NCBI GenBank assembly: GCA_021850365.1
Contig: JAJZMH010000033.1
Span: forward strand, 1 to 42,227
Reading direction: 5' to 3'
Source: a bacterium
GTDB lineage: Bacteria; Patescibacteriota; Saccharimonadia; Saccharimonadales; UBA4665
DNA: 42,227 nucleotides
Shown here: positions 33,918 to 42,227 of the stretch, piece after piece
How the letters are laid out: each line of letters opens with the position of its first letter
Position numbering within the stretch: the stretch's first letter is position 1
The notes under the pieces: model-generated
Seen by the model: only the letters and a program-made list of their open reading frames with translations
What the model was told of the DNA's origin: nothing
Databases searched by the model: none
Position numbers and translations under genes: made by a program

Positions 33918-35195
33918 TTAATATTTTATAAAATGATCAGGATTTTGACCGATTTGAATTATATCACCTGATTTAATTTTTTTGATTTTTAATGAGCTTA
34001 AAATTCCTTGACGTAATAGAATGTCTTTTAATCTTGCCAGAGCCTCTTGGTCATCAAAATCTGTTCGATTGCCAAAACTATTTATTTTATCTCCGGTTAC
34101 AATGTATCTGTTTTTAATTTTTGCAATTTTAAAACTATTGTCCATTTTATTGTTTAGAGTAATGATTGGTAATTCTTTATCTGCAACAGGTTTAGTTTTT
34201 GGTTTCCTCTGCTTCATTCTAGCTATTTCATTCTTTAGAAGATCTAAATTTAATCCAGACTTTGCGGATATTGGAATAATTTTAGTTTTATTTTTTAAAT
34301 CTTTTTGAAACTTATTAACTATTTTTTCTAATTCATCTTTAGAAAATCCTTCGGACTTATTTAAAACAATGATCTCTTTTAGTCTGGCTAGCTTTTTACT
34401 ATAAGAACTAAGTTCAGATCTAATTATCTTATAATCTCTTACTAAATTTTTACTATAAATATCTATTAAATGAATAACTGAATTAGTTCGTTCGATATGT
34501 TTTAAAAAATCAATACCTAGTCCCTTACCCTTTGAGGCCCCTTCAATCAATCCGGGAATATCTGCTATCAAGACACTACTTTTGTTATCTAAATCCAAGA
34601 CACCTAAATTGGGTGTAAGAGTAGTAAAAGGGTAATCTGCAATTAATGGTTTAGCATTGCTTAATCTAGAAAGAAGAGTAGATTTTCCAGCATTCGGTAA
34701 TCCAATAAGAGCAATATCTGCAATTAATTTAAGCTCTAGAATTATTTCAAGTTCTTCGCCAGGTTCTCCCTTTTCGGCAAAGTTTGGAGCCTGTCTTACT
34801 GATGAGACAAAATGAGCATTACCAAAACCACCCTTACCTCCTGCTGCAATAATTTCGCGTTGACTAAGATCGGTAAGATCAACAATTTGTTTATTTTGAT
34901 TATTAGAAACTATTGTTCCTTGAGGAACTTTAACTATCAAATCCTGTCCATTTTTCCCATGCTTTTTGGATTTACCACCTTCTTGTCCGTCTGATGCTCG
35001 AAGTTCCTTTTGAAATCTAAAATTCATTAAAGTATCGATGTTTGAGCTTACTTCAAAGATCACGTTCCCACCATTTCCACCATCACCGCCGTCAGGACCA
35101 CCTTTATTAACAAACTTTTCATGACGAAAACTTTTATGTCCATTTCCACCATTGCCAGCGATAACTTTAATTTCTACTTTATCTATAAAATTCAT
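33918..35195 (-). CDS. obg: Obg GTPase
   Basis: 425 residues with the three Obg parts: the Gly-rich N-terminal fold (GNGGNGHKSFRHEK, GGPDGGDGGNGG), the G domain (GLPNAGKST, DYPFTTLTP, ADIPGLIEGAS, NKSE) and a C-terminal OCT domain (GDKINSFGNRTDFDDQEA). It acts in late 50S assembly and stress signalling. OCT is not universal in the family; here it is complete. Confidence 0.96.
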   Translation of the reverse strand: MNFIDKVEIKVIAGNGGNGHKSFRHEKFVNKGGPDGGDGGNGGNVIFEVSSNIDTLMNFRFQKELRASDGQEGGKSKKHGKNGQDLIVKVPQGTIVSNNQNKQIVDLTDLSQREIIAAGGKGGFGNAHFVSSVRQAPNFAEKGEPGEELEIILELKLIADIALIGLPNAGKSTLLSRLSNAKPLIADYPFTTLTPNLGVLDLDNKSSVLIADIPGLIEGASKGKGLGIDFLKHIERTNSVIHLIDIYSKNLVRDYKIIRSELSSYSKKLARLKEIIVLNKSEGFSKDELEKIVNKFQKDLKNKTKIIPISAKSGLNLDLLKNEIARMKQRKPKTKPVADKELPIITLNNKMDNSFKIAKIKNRYIVTGDKINSFGNRTDFDDQEALARLKDILLRQGILSSLKIKKIKSGDIIQIGQNPDHFIKY

Positions 35196-35234
35196 TTATT
35201 ATAGAGTATTAAAGTTTTAACTAAATTACTAGCA

Positions 35235-36371
35235 TTACTTGGTAATATAATTCTGGAAGGTACTTGCAGGCACCCAGCCACTATAGCCAACTCTACCCCA
35301 TCCCTCTAAACCATTCATATCTTTATACTGAATCATATTTCCTTTTACGGCCGTAACTATGGCGACATGACCCTGGTTGCCATAATAACCAGGAACCCAA
35401 TCATCTTGAGCTATAGCACCTACAGTAGGTACTTGGCTTACGTTCCATCCAGAAAGTGCAGCATAATAGGCCCAGCTGCCAGCATTTCCCCAATTGTCTG
35501 GAACTGCTATCTGTGATGCCACATACCAAGTACAATAACCGTAATCGTATCCGTTATAACCATAACTTGGACCATTCCAGCTATAGGTAACTTGAGATAC
35601 ACTAGGAAGTGAACCGTTTGGAATCAATAATTTTTCACCGTTGTAGATCCCTTTGATTTCAGTATCGTTATAGGCAATCAAATTACTTTGAGATATATTG
35701 AATTTAGAGGCAATCGATGCGATTGTATCTCCATTTTTAACAATGTATACTAGCCCGTTCATTGGGGGTATTAATAATGATTGCCCAGGTGTAAGAGAAC
35801 TAAAAATAGTTAATCCATTGGATCCTGCAATACTATTAGAATTTACTCCAAACTTAAGTGCTAAAGATGCTAGGCTATCCCCGGGTTGAACGGTATAAGA
35901 AATGATATCTTTATTAGATTTAAGAGAAGTTTGAATAACCTGAGTTTTGTTAACCACACTATTTGAAGTACTATCCATTGAGACTTGAGCATTTTGAGAT
36001 TCTGCTTGATTAGATACAGCTGTTGTTTCGGGTAAATTAGTAACTTGAGCCACGGTTAGAGCAATATTAGCGGAAGATACTTGATCTAAAGGATTTCCTA
36101 CCAAGGATCCCGGAGAACCAAAGGAGCTACTAACATTAGCATTGAATTGATTAGCTACAATAAAAATAGCTAAAAAAACTATGATCAGAATATTTACTAA
36201 AATTATGCTAAGGTGATTTATCCTTCTTCTTGTTTTAGCTTTTGTTAGCTTTTGTTTAGCCTCTTGAATAATCGCTCTATCCCCTAGAACGAATCTAAGT
36301 CCTTTTGAATTTAATATCTTAGGAGTCTTTAGTCCCACCTGATCAGCACTAGATGCTACTATTTTATTCAT
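35235..36371 (-). CDS. LysM-LysM-CHAP cell-wall hydrolase
   Basis: 378 residues. A cytoplasmic N-terminus and one membrane helix (about 52-74), then two LysM repeats (YTVQPGDSLASLALKFGV and YIVKNGDTIASIASKFNI) that bind peptidoglycan glycan, then a CHAP amidase/endopeptidase domain with nucleophile Cys280 (YGYCTWYVA) and His335 (GNQGHVAIV). It would cut peptidoglycan at the cell surface, in remodelling, daughter separation or attack on a host wall. Confidence 0.93.
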   Translation of the reverse strand: MNKIVASSADQVGLKTPKILNSKGLRFVLGDRAIIQEAKQKLTKAKTRRRINHLSIILVNILIIVFLAIFIVANQFNANVSSSFGSPGSLVGNPLDQVSSANIALTVAQVTNLPETTAVSNQAESQNAQVSMDSTSNSVVNKTQVIQTSLKSNKDIISYTVQPGDSLASLALKFGVNSNSIAGSNGLTIFSSLTPGQSLLIPPMNGLVYIVKNGDTIASIASKFNISQSNLIAYNDTEIKGIYNGEKLLIPNGSLPSVSQVTYSWNGPSYGYNGYDYGYCTWYVASQIAVPDNWGNAGSWAYYAALSGWNVSQVPTVGAIAQDDWVPGYYGNQGHVAIVTAVKGNMIQYKDMNGLEGWGRVGYSGWVPASTFQNYITK

Positions 36372-36475
36372 AGATTTCGAGTTATAAGGAATATTTTATC
36401 TAAATCTTGTCGGAATAATTCCTTGAATCTATTTTAACAAAAATATCCTTAAGCTTCAATTAGATATCCAAGAAT

Positions 36476-37213
36476 TTAATAATATTTATTTGTTATAGAT
36501 TCTATAAGGGTATTTATGGCGACTAGTTCATCACCTCCTATTCCTCTTATTTTAGCAATGTTACCATTATAAAATTCTTCGAGAAGTTTTTTGAAAGATA
36601 GTACTTTAGGGTGATCTTGAAATAATAGATTAGGTTCTGGAGTGCTTTTCTTCTTTTTTTCCATCCTACCTCCGAGACTAAGATGAGCAAATAATCTTGA
36701 TGGAATCTTAATACCTTGTGATTTTAATATTCTAGTGATATCTATTTCGGTTAGTGGTACATCTTCGTAGTTCTCAGAAATAAAATTATTATCTTCTGAT
36801 AATTTAAATCTAAAAATCTGATTATTGCCATCCCAGGTTCTAATTACTAAATTATTTGGGTCATCAAAAAAACTACACATTCCAATTTCTTCACCATGAT
36901 CATCTAAGGTATATGGCAATGGTAAGACAGATATATGATGAACTTTTGCAAATATTTCAAGTTTTTGTTTATCTGTATTTTCCCCACAATAAGATAATGG
37001 AACATCTCGATCAACGCCCTGGAGAACTCTAAGTAATCCGCTAACTGCCATCAAATTATCTTCTGCAAACATTTCATAGCTCTTACCTTTAATATGATCA
37101 TCAGATGATCTATTGCTACAAACTATTACGGATGATACGTCAAAATCTTCTCGGTTTAGGTCTTGAATTAAAGTTGAAGGTATTTCTCCTATTCCTGGAT
37201 ATATTTTTTTCAT
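36476..37213 (-). CDS. Hypothetical protein, 245 aa
   Basis: Not recognised. A longer frame from 37273 would overlap mltG by 23 bases, so the ATG at 37213 (MKKIYPGIGE) is chosen; neither start has a Shine-Dalgarno sequence. The protein is soluble with alternating strands and helices, several His/Asp residues (HHISVLPLPYTLDDHGEEIG) and a lysine run before a C-terminal helical part. It is last in the leftward alaS-mltG cluster. Confidence 0.7.
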   Translation of the reverse strand: MKKIYPGIGEIPSTLIQDLNREDFDVSSVIVCSNRSSDDHIKGKSYEMFAEDNLMAVSGLLRVLQGVDRDVPLSYCGENTDKQKLEIFAKVHHISVLPLPYTLDDHGEEIGMCSFFDDPNNLVIRTWDGNNQIFRFKLSEDNNFISENYEDVPLTEIDITRILKSQGIKIPSRLFAHLSLGGRMEKKKKSTPEPNLLFQDHPKVLSFKKLLEEFYNGNIAKIRGIGGDELVAINTLIESITNKYY

Positions 37214-37250
37214 TATAGTATAATAATATAATATTGGTTTTCTTGCAATA

Positions 37251-38306
37251 TTATGGGTTTGAACATAATACATGACAATACAAAGCTGTATTTTGTTGTT
37301 GTTGTGCCAAATTATTTGAAAAATAAGTTACTCCATTATCTCCCGTAACAAAATACAACCAACTAGTGCTAGCAGGATGAGTCGCTGCATAGAGTGAACT
37401 TGAGTTGATTGTACTTATTGGAGTAGGAGGTAAGCCACTATGTAAAAGTGTGTTATAGGGAGTATCTAGGCTAAGGTTTGGTGCCTGATTTTGAGTTAGA
37501 TCTCCATAATAGGCTGTAACGTCTGATCCAAGATTCATTCCTTGATGTAATCTACTCAAGAATACCTGAGCTACTTGGGTTTGATCACTTGGCTTTGAAA
37601 CTTCTTGAACAATAATACTAGCTAAAATTATACCTTGATATGTTGTTAACCCTTCTGATGCGAATGATGCCTGAACCGATGGAGTTAGGTGTTGATTCAT
37701 TTCGTTTAGTGATTCTGTAATTATCTGTGATAGTGGGGTATTTGAATTTCTTTCAAAAGAATCCGGCCAGAGCATTCCTTCAAGAGTATCTACATTTCCT
37801 GGAATGAATGACATGATTTTTAAGTTACGGTAATTATTAATATTCAAAGCACTATTTATTTGGGCAGTTGAATATCCATAATTTTGAAAATCTTTTTTTA
37901 ATTTAAAGATATTTGTTCCAGGTAAAATCGTTACTAAATTAGTTGCTACATCACCATTAACTAAATAATTAACGATCTGGACAGTACTCATATTTGGAGA
38001 TAAGAGATAATTTCCAGCCTGTAACTTATTGTGATCATTATTGCTATTAATGTATAACTGCGCTGCCCAAGAACTTCGAATTAAATGATCTTCTTCAAGC
38101 AAGTCTGCAATTTGCTTAACATCGCTACCAAGTTTAATATTGACTGCTACCTTATTTTGTTGATTACTAACTGGTTCAAGGAGATAATAATAGACTTTTC
38201 TAACTACTACGACAGCTACTAAGAAAAGTATTATTAGAGCTATTAAGAGAAATAATACCCTCCTAGGTAATTTTCTATATTTCTGATCACTTTTAAACTT
38301 TGTCAT
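37251..38306 (-). CDS. mltG: Endolytic murein transglycosylase MltG
   Basis: 351 residues. One membrane helix (about 17-38), a LysM-like segment, then the YceG domain: FIPGNVDTLEGMLWPDSFE, ILASIIVQEVS with catalytic Glu235, and LHQGMNLGSDVTAYYG. It cuts nascent glycan strands and so sets their length. The ATG overlaps the ruvX stop (ATGA), indicating coupled translation. Confidence 0.94.
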   Translation of the reverse strand: MTKFKSDQKYRKLPRRVLFLLIALIILFLVAVVVVRKVYYYLLEPVSNQQNKVAVNIKLGSDVKQIADLLEEDHLIRSSWAAQLYINSNNDHNKLQAGNYLLSPNMSTVQIVNYLVNGDVATNLVTILPGTNIFKLKKDFQNYGYSTAQINSALNINNYRNLKIMSFIPGNVDTLEGMLWPDSFERNSNTPLSQIITESLNEMNQHLTPSVQASFASEGLTTYQGIILASIIVQEVSKPSDQTQVAQVFLSRLHQGMNLGSDVTAYYGDLTQNQAPNLSLDTPYNTLLHSGLPPTPISTINSSSLYAATHPASTSWLYFVTGDNGVTYFSNNLAQQQQNTALYCHVLCSNP

Positions 38307-38722
38307 TGGTTTATTTTATTTTCAATTATTTTTAAATAATCGTCCAGGATTAAACTTGCGGCTAACATATCCTCATCATCAGCTGAATATTGCTTGGATT
38401 GATTTATAATTTCTTGAGCTCTTTTTGAAGACAAAAATTCATCTTGAAATAAATAATTATTAAATTTAAGTTTTGTCATTAAGTCTTTTGCCATATTTTT
38501 AATATTAGAAGTTTGTATAGTATCTGATCCGTCTATGTTTCTAGGACAACCTATTACTATCTGATTAATCTGGTTTTCTGAGATAATTTTAGTTAAGTTA
38601 GTTATGAGATCTGAATCGTTTGCTAAAACAATTAAGGGAGTAGAGCTTAAGCTCATATTTGAACTAATTGCTACGCCAATCTTTTTCTGTCCTAGATCAA
38701 GGGCTAATATTTTATTAATCAT
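38303..38722 (-). CDS. ruvX: RuvX/YqgF putative Holliday junction resolvase / pre-16S nuclease
   Basis: 139 residues, typical. RNase H-like fold with Asp9 (LALDLGQKKIGVA), Glu95 (QDEFLSSKRA) and Asp118 (DDEDMLAASLIL), the expected catalytic set, plus IGCPRNIDGS. It acts in 16S rRNA 5' maturation in E. coli. It lies 4 bases after the upstream gene and overlaps mltG by 4. Confidence 0.93.
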   Translation of the reverse strand: MINKILALDLGQKKIGVAISSNMSLSSTPLIVLANDSDLITNLTKIISENQINQIVIGCPRNIDGSDTIQTSNIKNMAKDLMTKLKFNNYLFQDEFLSSKRAQEIINQSKQYSADDEDMLAASLILDDYLKIIENKINQ

Positions 38723-38726
38723 TAAA

Positions 38727-40487
38727 TCAATTTACACTCTTAGCTGGCTTTGCAATATCGATAGTTATTTTTGAGGCATTTTTAGGAACTGTTGAAATAT
38801 AGAATGGACTAAGATTAACGGATATTGATGTAACGTTTGAATTTTGAGTAATAATATTCCTAACTTGAGCAATTTTCATTCCTTCAATTTGTTGCTTTAA
38901 ATTAGCTACATTGATATTTGGACCAACGACTGCAGTAGTTTGAATTGTTATAGCAGTTGGATCTGAGTTACCATTTGTAAAGCTAAACGTTGCTCCAGAG
39001 AAACCGAGACTTAGAATTGATTGGGAATTACCTACCTGAGAAGTAACATTATTATCTAATAAAGTTGTTAAACCACTCTTCATAACTCCGTACATAGAAT
39101 AAGATATAGAGGCGCTAACCGTAACAGAGTTAGCAGCAATACCTACTTGGTTGTTAGGAGTATAAGTAGGAGCAGTAGCAACAAAAGTTAACGGTAATGG
39201 GTAAAAGCCTGCTTGGTTAAGTTTTGATTCTAGATCAGATTTAACTGAGGAACTATTTGGATTTATTTTGTTTTCAGCATTAGTAATATCATTTTGAGAT
39301 ACAACTGTTACGATTTGATCAGTCCCGCCAGTAGCTCCACCAGTAGCTGAAACTGTGATACCAGTAGCGTCATAACCAGGAACACTAAAGTTAACGTTAT
39401 TTCCGTTAGTATTATATCCAGAACCACCTTGTTGAGCTGTTATGTTTATAGGATGATTTGAATCGGTAAATACGTAGCACTTATTTTGTTGACTCTGAGC
39501 AGGATTATAGCTAAAGTCAGATGCATTGGCCGTGTTTTGAGTTATATAAGTTAAATTGTTTTGAACTATTCCGGTTCCTGCAGGGATTGTAGTAGCCGGA
39601 GTATATGGTGCTCCACCACAGAATTCTTGGGAGATCTGCACTGTTCCCGTTGCTTTTTGGCCATTGTTCTGTTGGCCAGTGGTATTGACGGTTGCCGAAT
39701 AAGTCTTTGATTCCTGAGCTTGTTTAGCTGGAACTGTACTCGTTCCTATATCTAATGAAGTTGCGTTGGTATCTAAATTAAAGCTAACATTAGTATTGAC
39801 GTTTGATGAGTCGGTTGCAATTTTAATGGTGGCGTGGGGCAAAACATTAAAGGCTAAAATATATCCTCCAATAATTAATAGGAGTAAAACTACAAGAACC
39901 ATAATTAGCTTAAATCTTTTGAAATTAGGTATTTTAATTTTTTTGGTTTTTGGCTGCTTTGTTTTTTTATTTTCTGGTTCTTTCTCTTCTGGAGGTTCTT
40001 CTTTAGTATTATCTAGATCGATCGTATCCAAATCCTGATCTAGTTTAGTTTTAAGTGTAGGCGTCTCATCTAAGCCAGCTAATTGACCTATTGGCACATT
40101 TGAAGCTTGTTTTAAATTAAGCTCAGATCGAGCAGCCTTCCTAAGACCTAATTGATCATCGTCATCTTCTTCCGTAGTCTCAATAATTCCAAGGTTCGGG
40201 TGAAAAGGTGCAGGGATTTCGGGATTAGAATTAAGCGTTCTTGCAACCAAGATTCCAATACTTCCTGCAAGAGGTAATAAGTTAGGGTCAGCTGTTATTA
40301 AAACTACTTTTTTCTCAGCCTGTTCACTTTTTCTTTTAAGTAATTTCATGTTAACGGTACTTTGGAATATTGAAGCTCGTTTGGGTAAAACCAGAGAAAT
40401 TATTTTAGCATCTGATTTAACTACTTTATCAATTACAGAAGTTATTTCATCGTCGACATCTAGATAAATTGTTTCTTTATTATTCAT
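38727..40487 (-). CDS. Membrane-anchored protein with baseplate-J-like outer domain
   Basis: 586 residues. The cytoplasmic N-terminus (about 190 aa) has a strand-helix domain (IYLDVDDEITSVIDKVV, KKVVLITADPNLLPLAGSIG), then acidic and basic linkers and a membrane helix (LIMVLVVLLLLIIGGYI). The outside part is Thr/Asn-rich with repeated beta motifs and a C-terminal GMKIAQVRNIITQ...SVNLSPFYIST segment resembling baseplate J-like proteins of this phylum. Being coupled to an FtsA/PilM-like ATPase (2 bases upstream), it may be part of a surface apparatus. Function is inferred weakly. Confidence 0.72.
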   Translation of the reverse strand: MNNKETIYLDVDDEITSVIDKVVKSDAKIISLVLPKRASIFQSTVNMKLLKRKSEQAEKKVVLITADPNLLPLAGSIGILVARTLNSNPEIPAPFHPNLGIIETTEEDDDDQLGLRKAARSELNLKQASNVPIGQLAGLDETPTLKTKLDQDLDTIDLDNTKEEPPEEKEPENKKTKQPKTKKIKIPNFKRFKLIMVLVVLLLLIIGGYILAFNVLPHATIKIATDSSNVNTNVSFNLDTNATSLDIGTSTVPAKQAQESKTYSATVNTTGQQNNGQKATGTVQISQEFCGGAPYTPATTIPAGTGIVQNNLTYITQNTANASDFSYNPAQSQQNKCYVFTDSNHPINITAQQGGSGYNTNGNNVNFSVPGYDATGITVSATGGATGGTDQIVTVVSQNDITNAENKINPNSSSVKSDLESKLNQAGFYPLPLTFVATAPTYTPNNQVGIAANSVTVSASISYSMYGVMKSGLTTLLDNNVTSQVGNSQSILSLGFSGATFSFTNGNSDPTAITIQTTAVVGPNINVANLKQQIEGMKIAQVRNIITQNSNVTSISVNLSPFYISTVPKNASKITIDIAKPAKSVN

Positions 40488-40489
40488 AG

Positions 40490-41821
40490 TTATATGCTCA
40501 ATATCTTATCTAATTTAGCCTTTATTGAATCAGATGCATTAGGATCGAAATCAATCGTATCCATTCCTACTCGAAGTAACCCCATAGCCGTTATAAAAGT
40601 ATGGTCGTTAATAGATCCGGTACGATCAACAATTCCAATAACTTGCTCTGGTCTAATATGATGAACAACTGGTTTTTTAGTAAAAGGTAAATTTTTATAC
40701 CAATCGGTTTGTTCTAAGGTATCTAATAGTAAATCTAAGCTTGATCCACCACCACATAAGAACATTCTATATGGTAGATTATCTAGTTTATCGAATTCAG
40801 ATAATCCTAATTCAACTCCACTTACCCAGGTATCTGCAGTCTTCTCTAGGGCAAGTTCAATAATCGGTCTTTTTTGAGTTGGTATCTGATTTGAACTTAA
40901 ATTAAGTTTAATTTTTTCAGCTTGATCAAATGTAATTCCAAGTTCTCTTTCGATACTTCTAGTATAGGCCCTTCCTCCAATTCCAAACATTTTTGTTCCT
41001 TGTACACCACCTTCGTTAATGACTGCAATATCTGTAGTTCCTCCACCAACATCCATTAAGATAGCACTTAGGTTTTGATTGGGGTCATTCCCAATAACGG
41101 CTCTTGATACAGCAAATGGTTCAGCGGCTACGGCAATTAGATCAAGATCAAGTTCTTGAGCTGTTTTTTCTAAAGCACCAATATGGATCATTGGAGCAAA
41201 TGCAGTATATAATCCAATAACAACATCTCTACCTTGGAATCCAATAGGATTAGAGATTGGATATCCATCGATTTCTATACTAACTAGAGCACTATTTACC
41301 AATCGTACATCTACATTTTTGCCCCCTAATTCATAGGCCAATTGTTGTTTTGCTCTATTCTCAGATTTTTGTTGAACCAAAGTAATAATTTTATCCATCT
41401 CCTCAGCATCAATTGGAATAGTTGGATCTTTTCTAGATATTTTTACAGTATTAGTCATTCCTTTTACTAATTCTCCTGCTATCCCAATAACTACAGATCT
41501 AGCACTAACTTTAGCTTGCTCCTCAGCTTCGGATAATGCTTTGTCGCAATTTTCAACCACTCCAGCAATATCTGATATGGCTCCAGATTGCATATCGGTT
41601 AGTTTTTGATGACTTTTACCTACACCAATTATTTCTAGGTTTTCAGAGTCAGCTGTTGAACGAGCAATTAATGCTTTAACATACTCAGTCCCTATGTCTA
41701 AAGCTACAATATATTTCTCTTTAGATTTAGTGCTATTTAAAAGTGAGTTGGTTTTAGATAGTGCTTTTTGCTTGGTACTAACCAAAAGTTTTTTGGAACT
41801 ATCTTTAATGTTTTGAAGCAT
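40490..41821 (-). CDS. FtsA/PilM-like actin-fold ATPase
   Basis: 443 residues of the actin/Hsp70 fold: phosphate 1 loop ALDIGTEYVKALIA, an inserted SHS2-like domain (about 110-220), phosphate 2 loop ILMDVGGGTTDIAV and adenosine loop FLCGGGSSLDLL. The insertion is the FtsA/PilM signature. A 35-residue N-terminal extension and a long C-terminal helix are seen. It could tether FtsZ at division or act as the PilM platform of a type IV pilus; the downstream membrane protein favours a PilM-like or surface role, but division cannot be excluded. Confidence 0.85.
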   Translation of the reverse strand: MLQNIKDSSKKLLVSTKQKALSKTNSLLNSTKSKEKYIVALDIGTEYVKALIARSTADSENLEIIGVGKSHQKLTDMQSGAISDIAGVVENCDKALSEAEEQAKVSARSVVIGIAGELVKGMTNTVKISRKDPTIPIDAEEMDKIITLVQQKSENRAKQQLAYELGGKNVDVRLVNSALVSIEIDGYPISNPIGFQGRDVVIGLYTAFAPMIHIGALEKTAQELDLDLIAVAAEPFAVSRAVIGNDPNQNLSAILMDVGGGTTDIAVINEGGVQGTKMFGIGGRAYTRSIERELGITFDQAEKIKLNLSSNQIPTQKRPIIELALEKTADTWVSGVELGLSEFDKLDNLPYRMFLCGGGSSLDLLLDTLEQTDWYKNLPFTKKPVVHHIRPEQVIGIVDRTGSINDHTFITAMGLLRVGMDTIDFDPNASDSIKAKLDKILSI

Positions 41822-41868
41822 ATGCTTAATTTTAACATAAATTTTTAAATTTTTGACTTGGAATAAGC

Positions 41869-42227
41869 TTAAATTAACTGGGCTTTAATTCTTCTAATTC
41901 CAGCAGAGGATGATTCTTCTTTAATTATTTTAAATTTCTTTCCACCTTCTGCTAAAGTAGCAGTATGTTGGACGTGAGGACCACCACATATTTCAAGACT
42001 AAATGGTTCTTGACTATCTTTTGGTGTCATCCTGTACACTTTAACCTTATCACCGTACCTATCCCCAAAGGCTCCCATTGCATGTAATTCATTTAAAGCT
42101 GTTTTGGTTGGGTATTCATCGAAGCTAACAACTAAATCTTCTTTTATCTTCTGATTAACAATATCTTCAACCTTTTGAATTTCTTCCGGAGTCATTTTTT
42201 GAGGATGTGAAAAATCAAAACGAAGAC
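41869..42227 (-). CDS. alaS: Alanyl-tRNA synthetase, C-terminal part (cut by window edge)
   Basis: Only the last 119 residues are present; the gene continues beyond 42227. They begin in the editing domain (RFDFSHPQK) and contain the tRNA SAD zinc site (LEICGGPHVQHT) and the AGIRRIKA end of that domain. The stop comes right after, so the coiled coil and C-Ala/DHHA1 domain of most AlaRS are missing. This is the first gene of the leftward cluster. Confidence 0.92.
   Translation of the reverse strand, partial: LRFDFSHPQKMTPEEIQKVEDIVNQKIKEDLVVSFDEYPTKTALNELHAMGAFGDRYGDKVKVYRMTPKDSQEPFSLEICGGPHVQHTATLAEGGKKFKIIKEESSSAGIRRIKAQLI

Overview
The window is AT-rich, uses the standard bacterial code (UGA is a normal stop, as at the end of ruvX) and is densely packed with short intergenic gaps and many start codons that lack a clear Shine-Dalgarno sequence. 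The gene set is a bifunctional penicillin-binding protein, SecG, Obg, bL25, UvrA, a shortened UvrC, MltG, RuvX, an FtsA/PilM-like ATPase, a prepilin-like protein and the end of an AlaRS that stops right after its second editing subdomain. This fits a Candidate Phyla Radiation / Patescibacteria genome, possibly Saccharibacteria. The phylum assignment is inference; no rRNA is present to test it.

Layout. 0.2-5.4 kb: cell-wall synthase PBP1A-like, two unrecognised genes and a possible ADP-ribosyltransferase-fold protein. 5.4-11.0 kb: an accessory stretch with a prepilin-like protein, an AbrB/VapC toxin-antitoxin pair followed in frame by an orphan helical ORF, an unknown gene and a P3A-type proton ATPase of visibly richer base composition, ending at a tRNA-Gly(GCC) with an unusual elbow. 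11.2-14.9 kb: a MacB-like ABC exporter pair, and divergently a Pup-ligase/Dop (PafA) superfamily enzyme. 14.9-17.8 kb: a tRNA cluster (Phe-GAA, Val-UAC, Leu-GAG) used as an insertion hotspot. A DUF3800 gene sits between two copies of the tRNA-Phe 3' end. A second small cassette (proline-rich peptide, DUF6624-like protein, truncated ORF that may be an ATP-grasp N-terminus) sits between a 148-bp duplication that created a dead tRNA-Val copy.

17.8-28.8 kb: an FAD-linked oxidoreductase, a tRNA-Leu(CAG), a membrane-anchored family-5 solute-binding protein, SecG, a small membrane protein, an M24 aminopeptidase, an APC permease, UvrC, TrhO and an acidic tail-anchored protein. 28.9-36.4 kb: bL25, DedA, UvrA, Obg and a LysM/CHAP cell-wall hydrolase. 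36.5-42.2 kb: a leftward cluster alaS - ftsA/pilM-like - membrane adhesin/baseplate-J-like protein - ruvX - mltG - unknown, which recalls the alaS-ruvX-mltG neighbourhood of Firmicutes.

The most notable signals are the tRNA hotspot with its mini-cassettes, the PafA/Dop homologue without a visible Pup, the correlated U19/A56 change in tRNA-Gly, and a UvrC that has lost all four iron-sulfur cysteines and the C-terminal HhH region. All family assignments come from reading motifs; no database search was possible.
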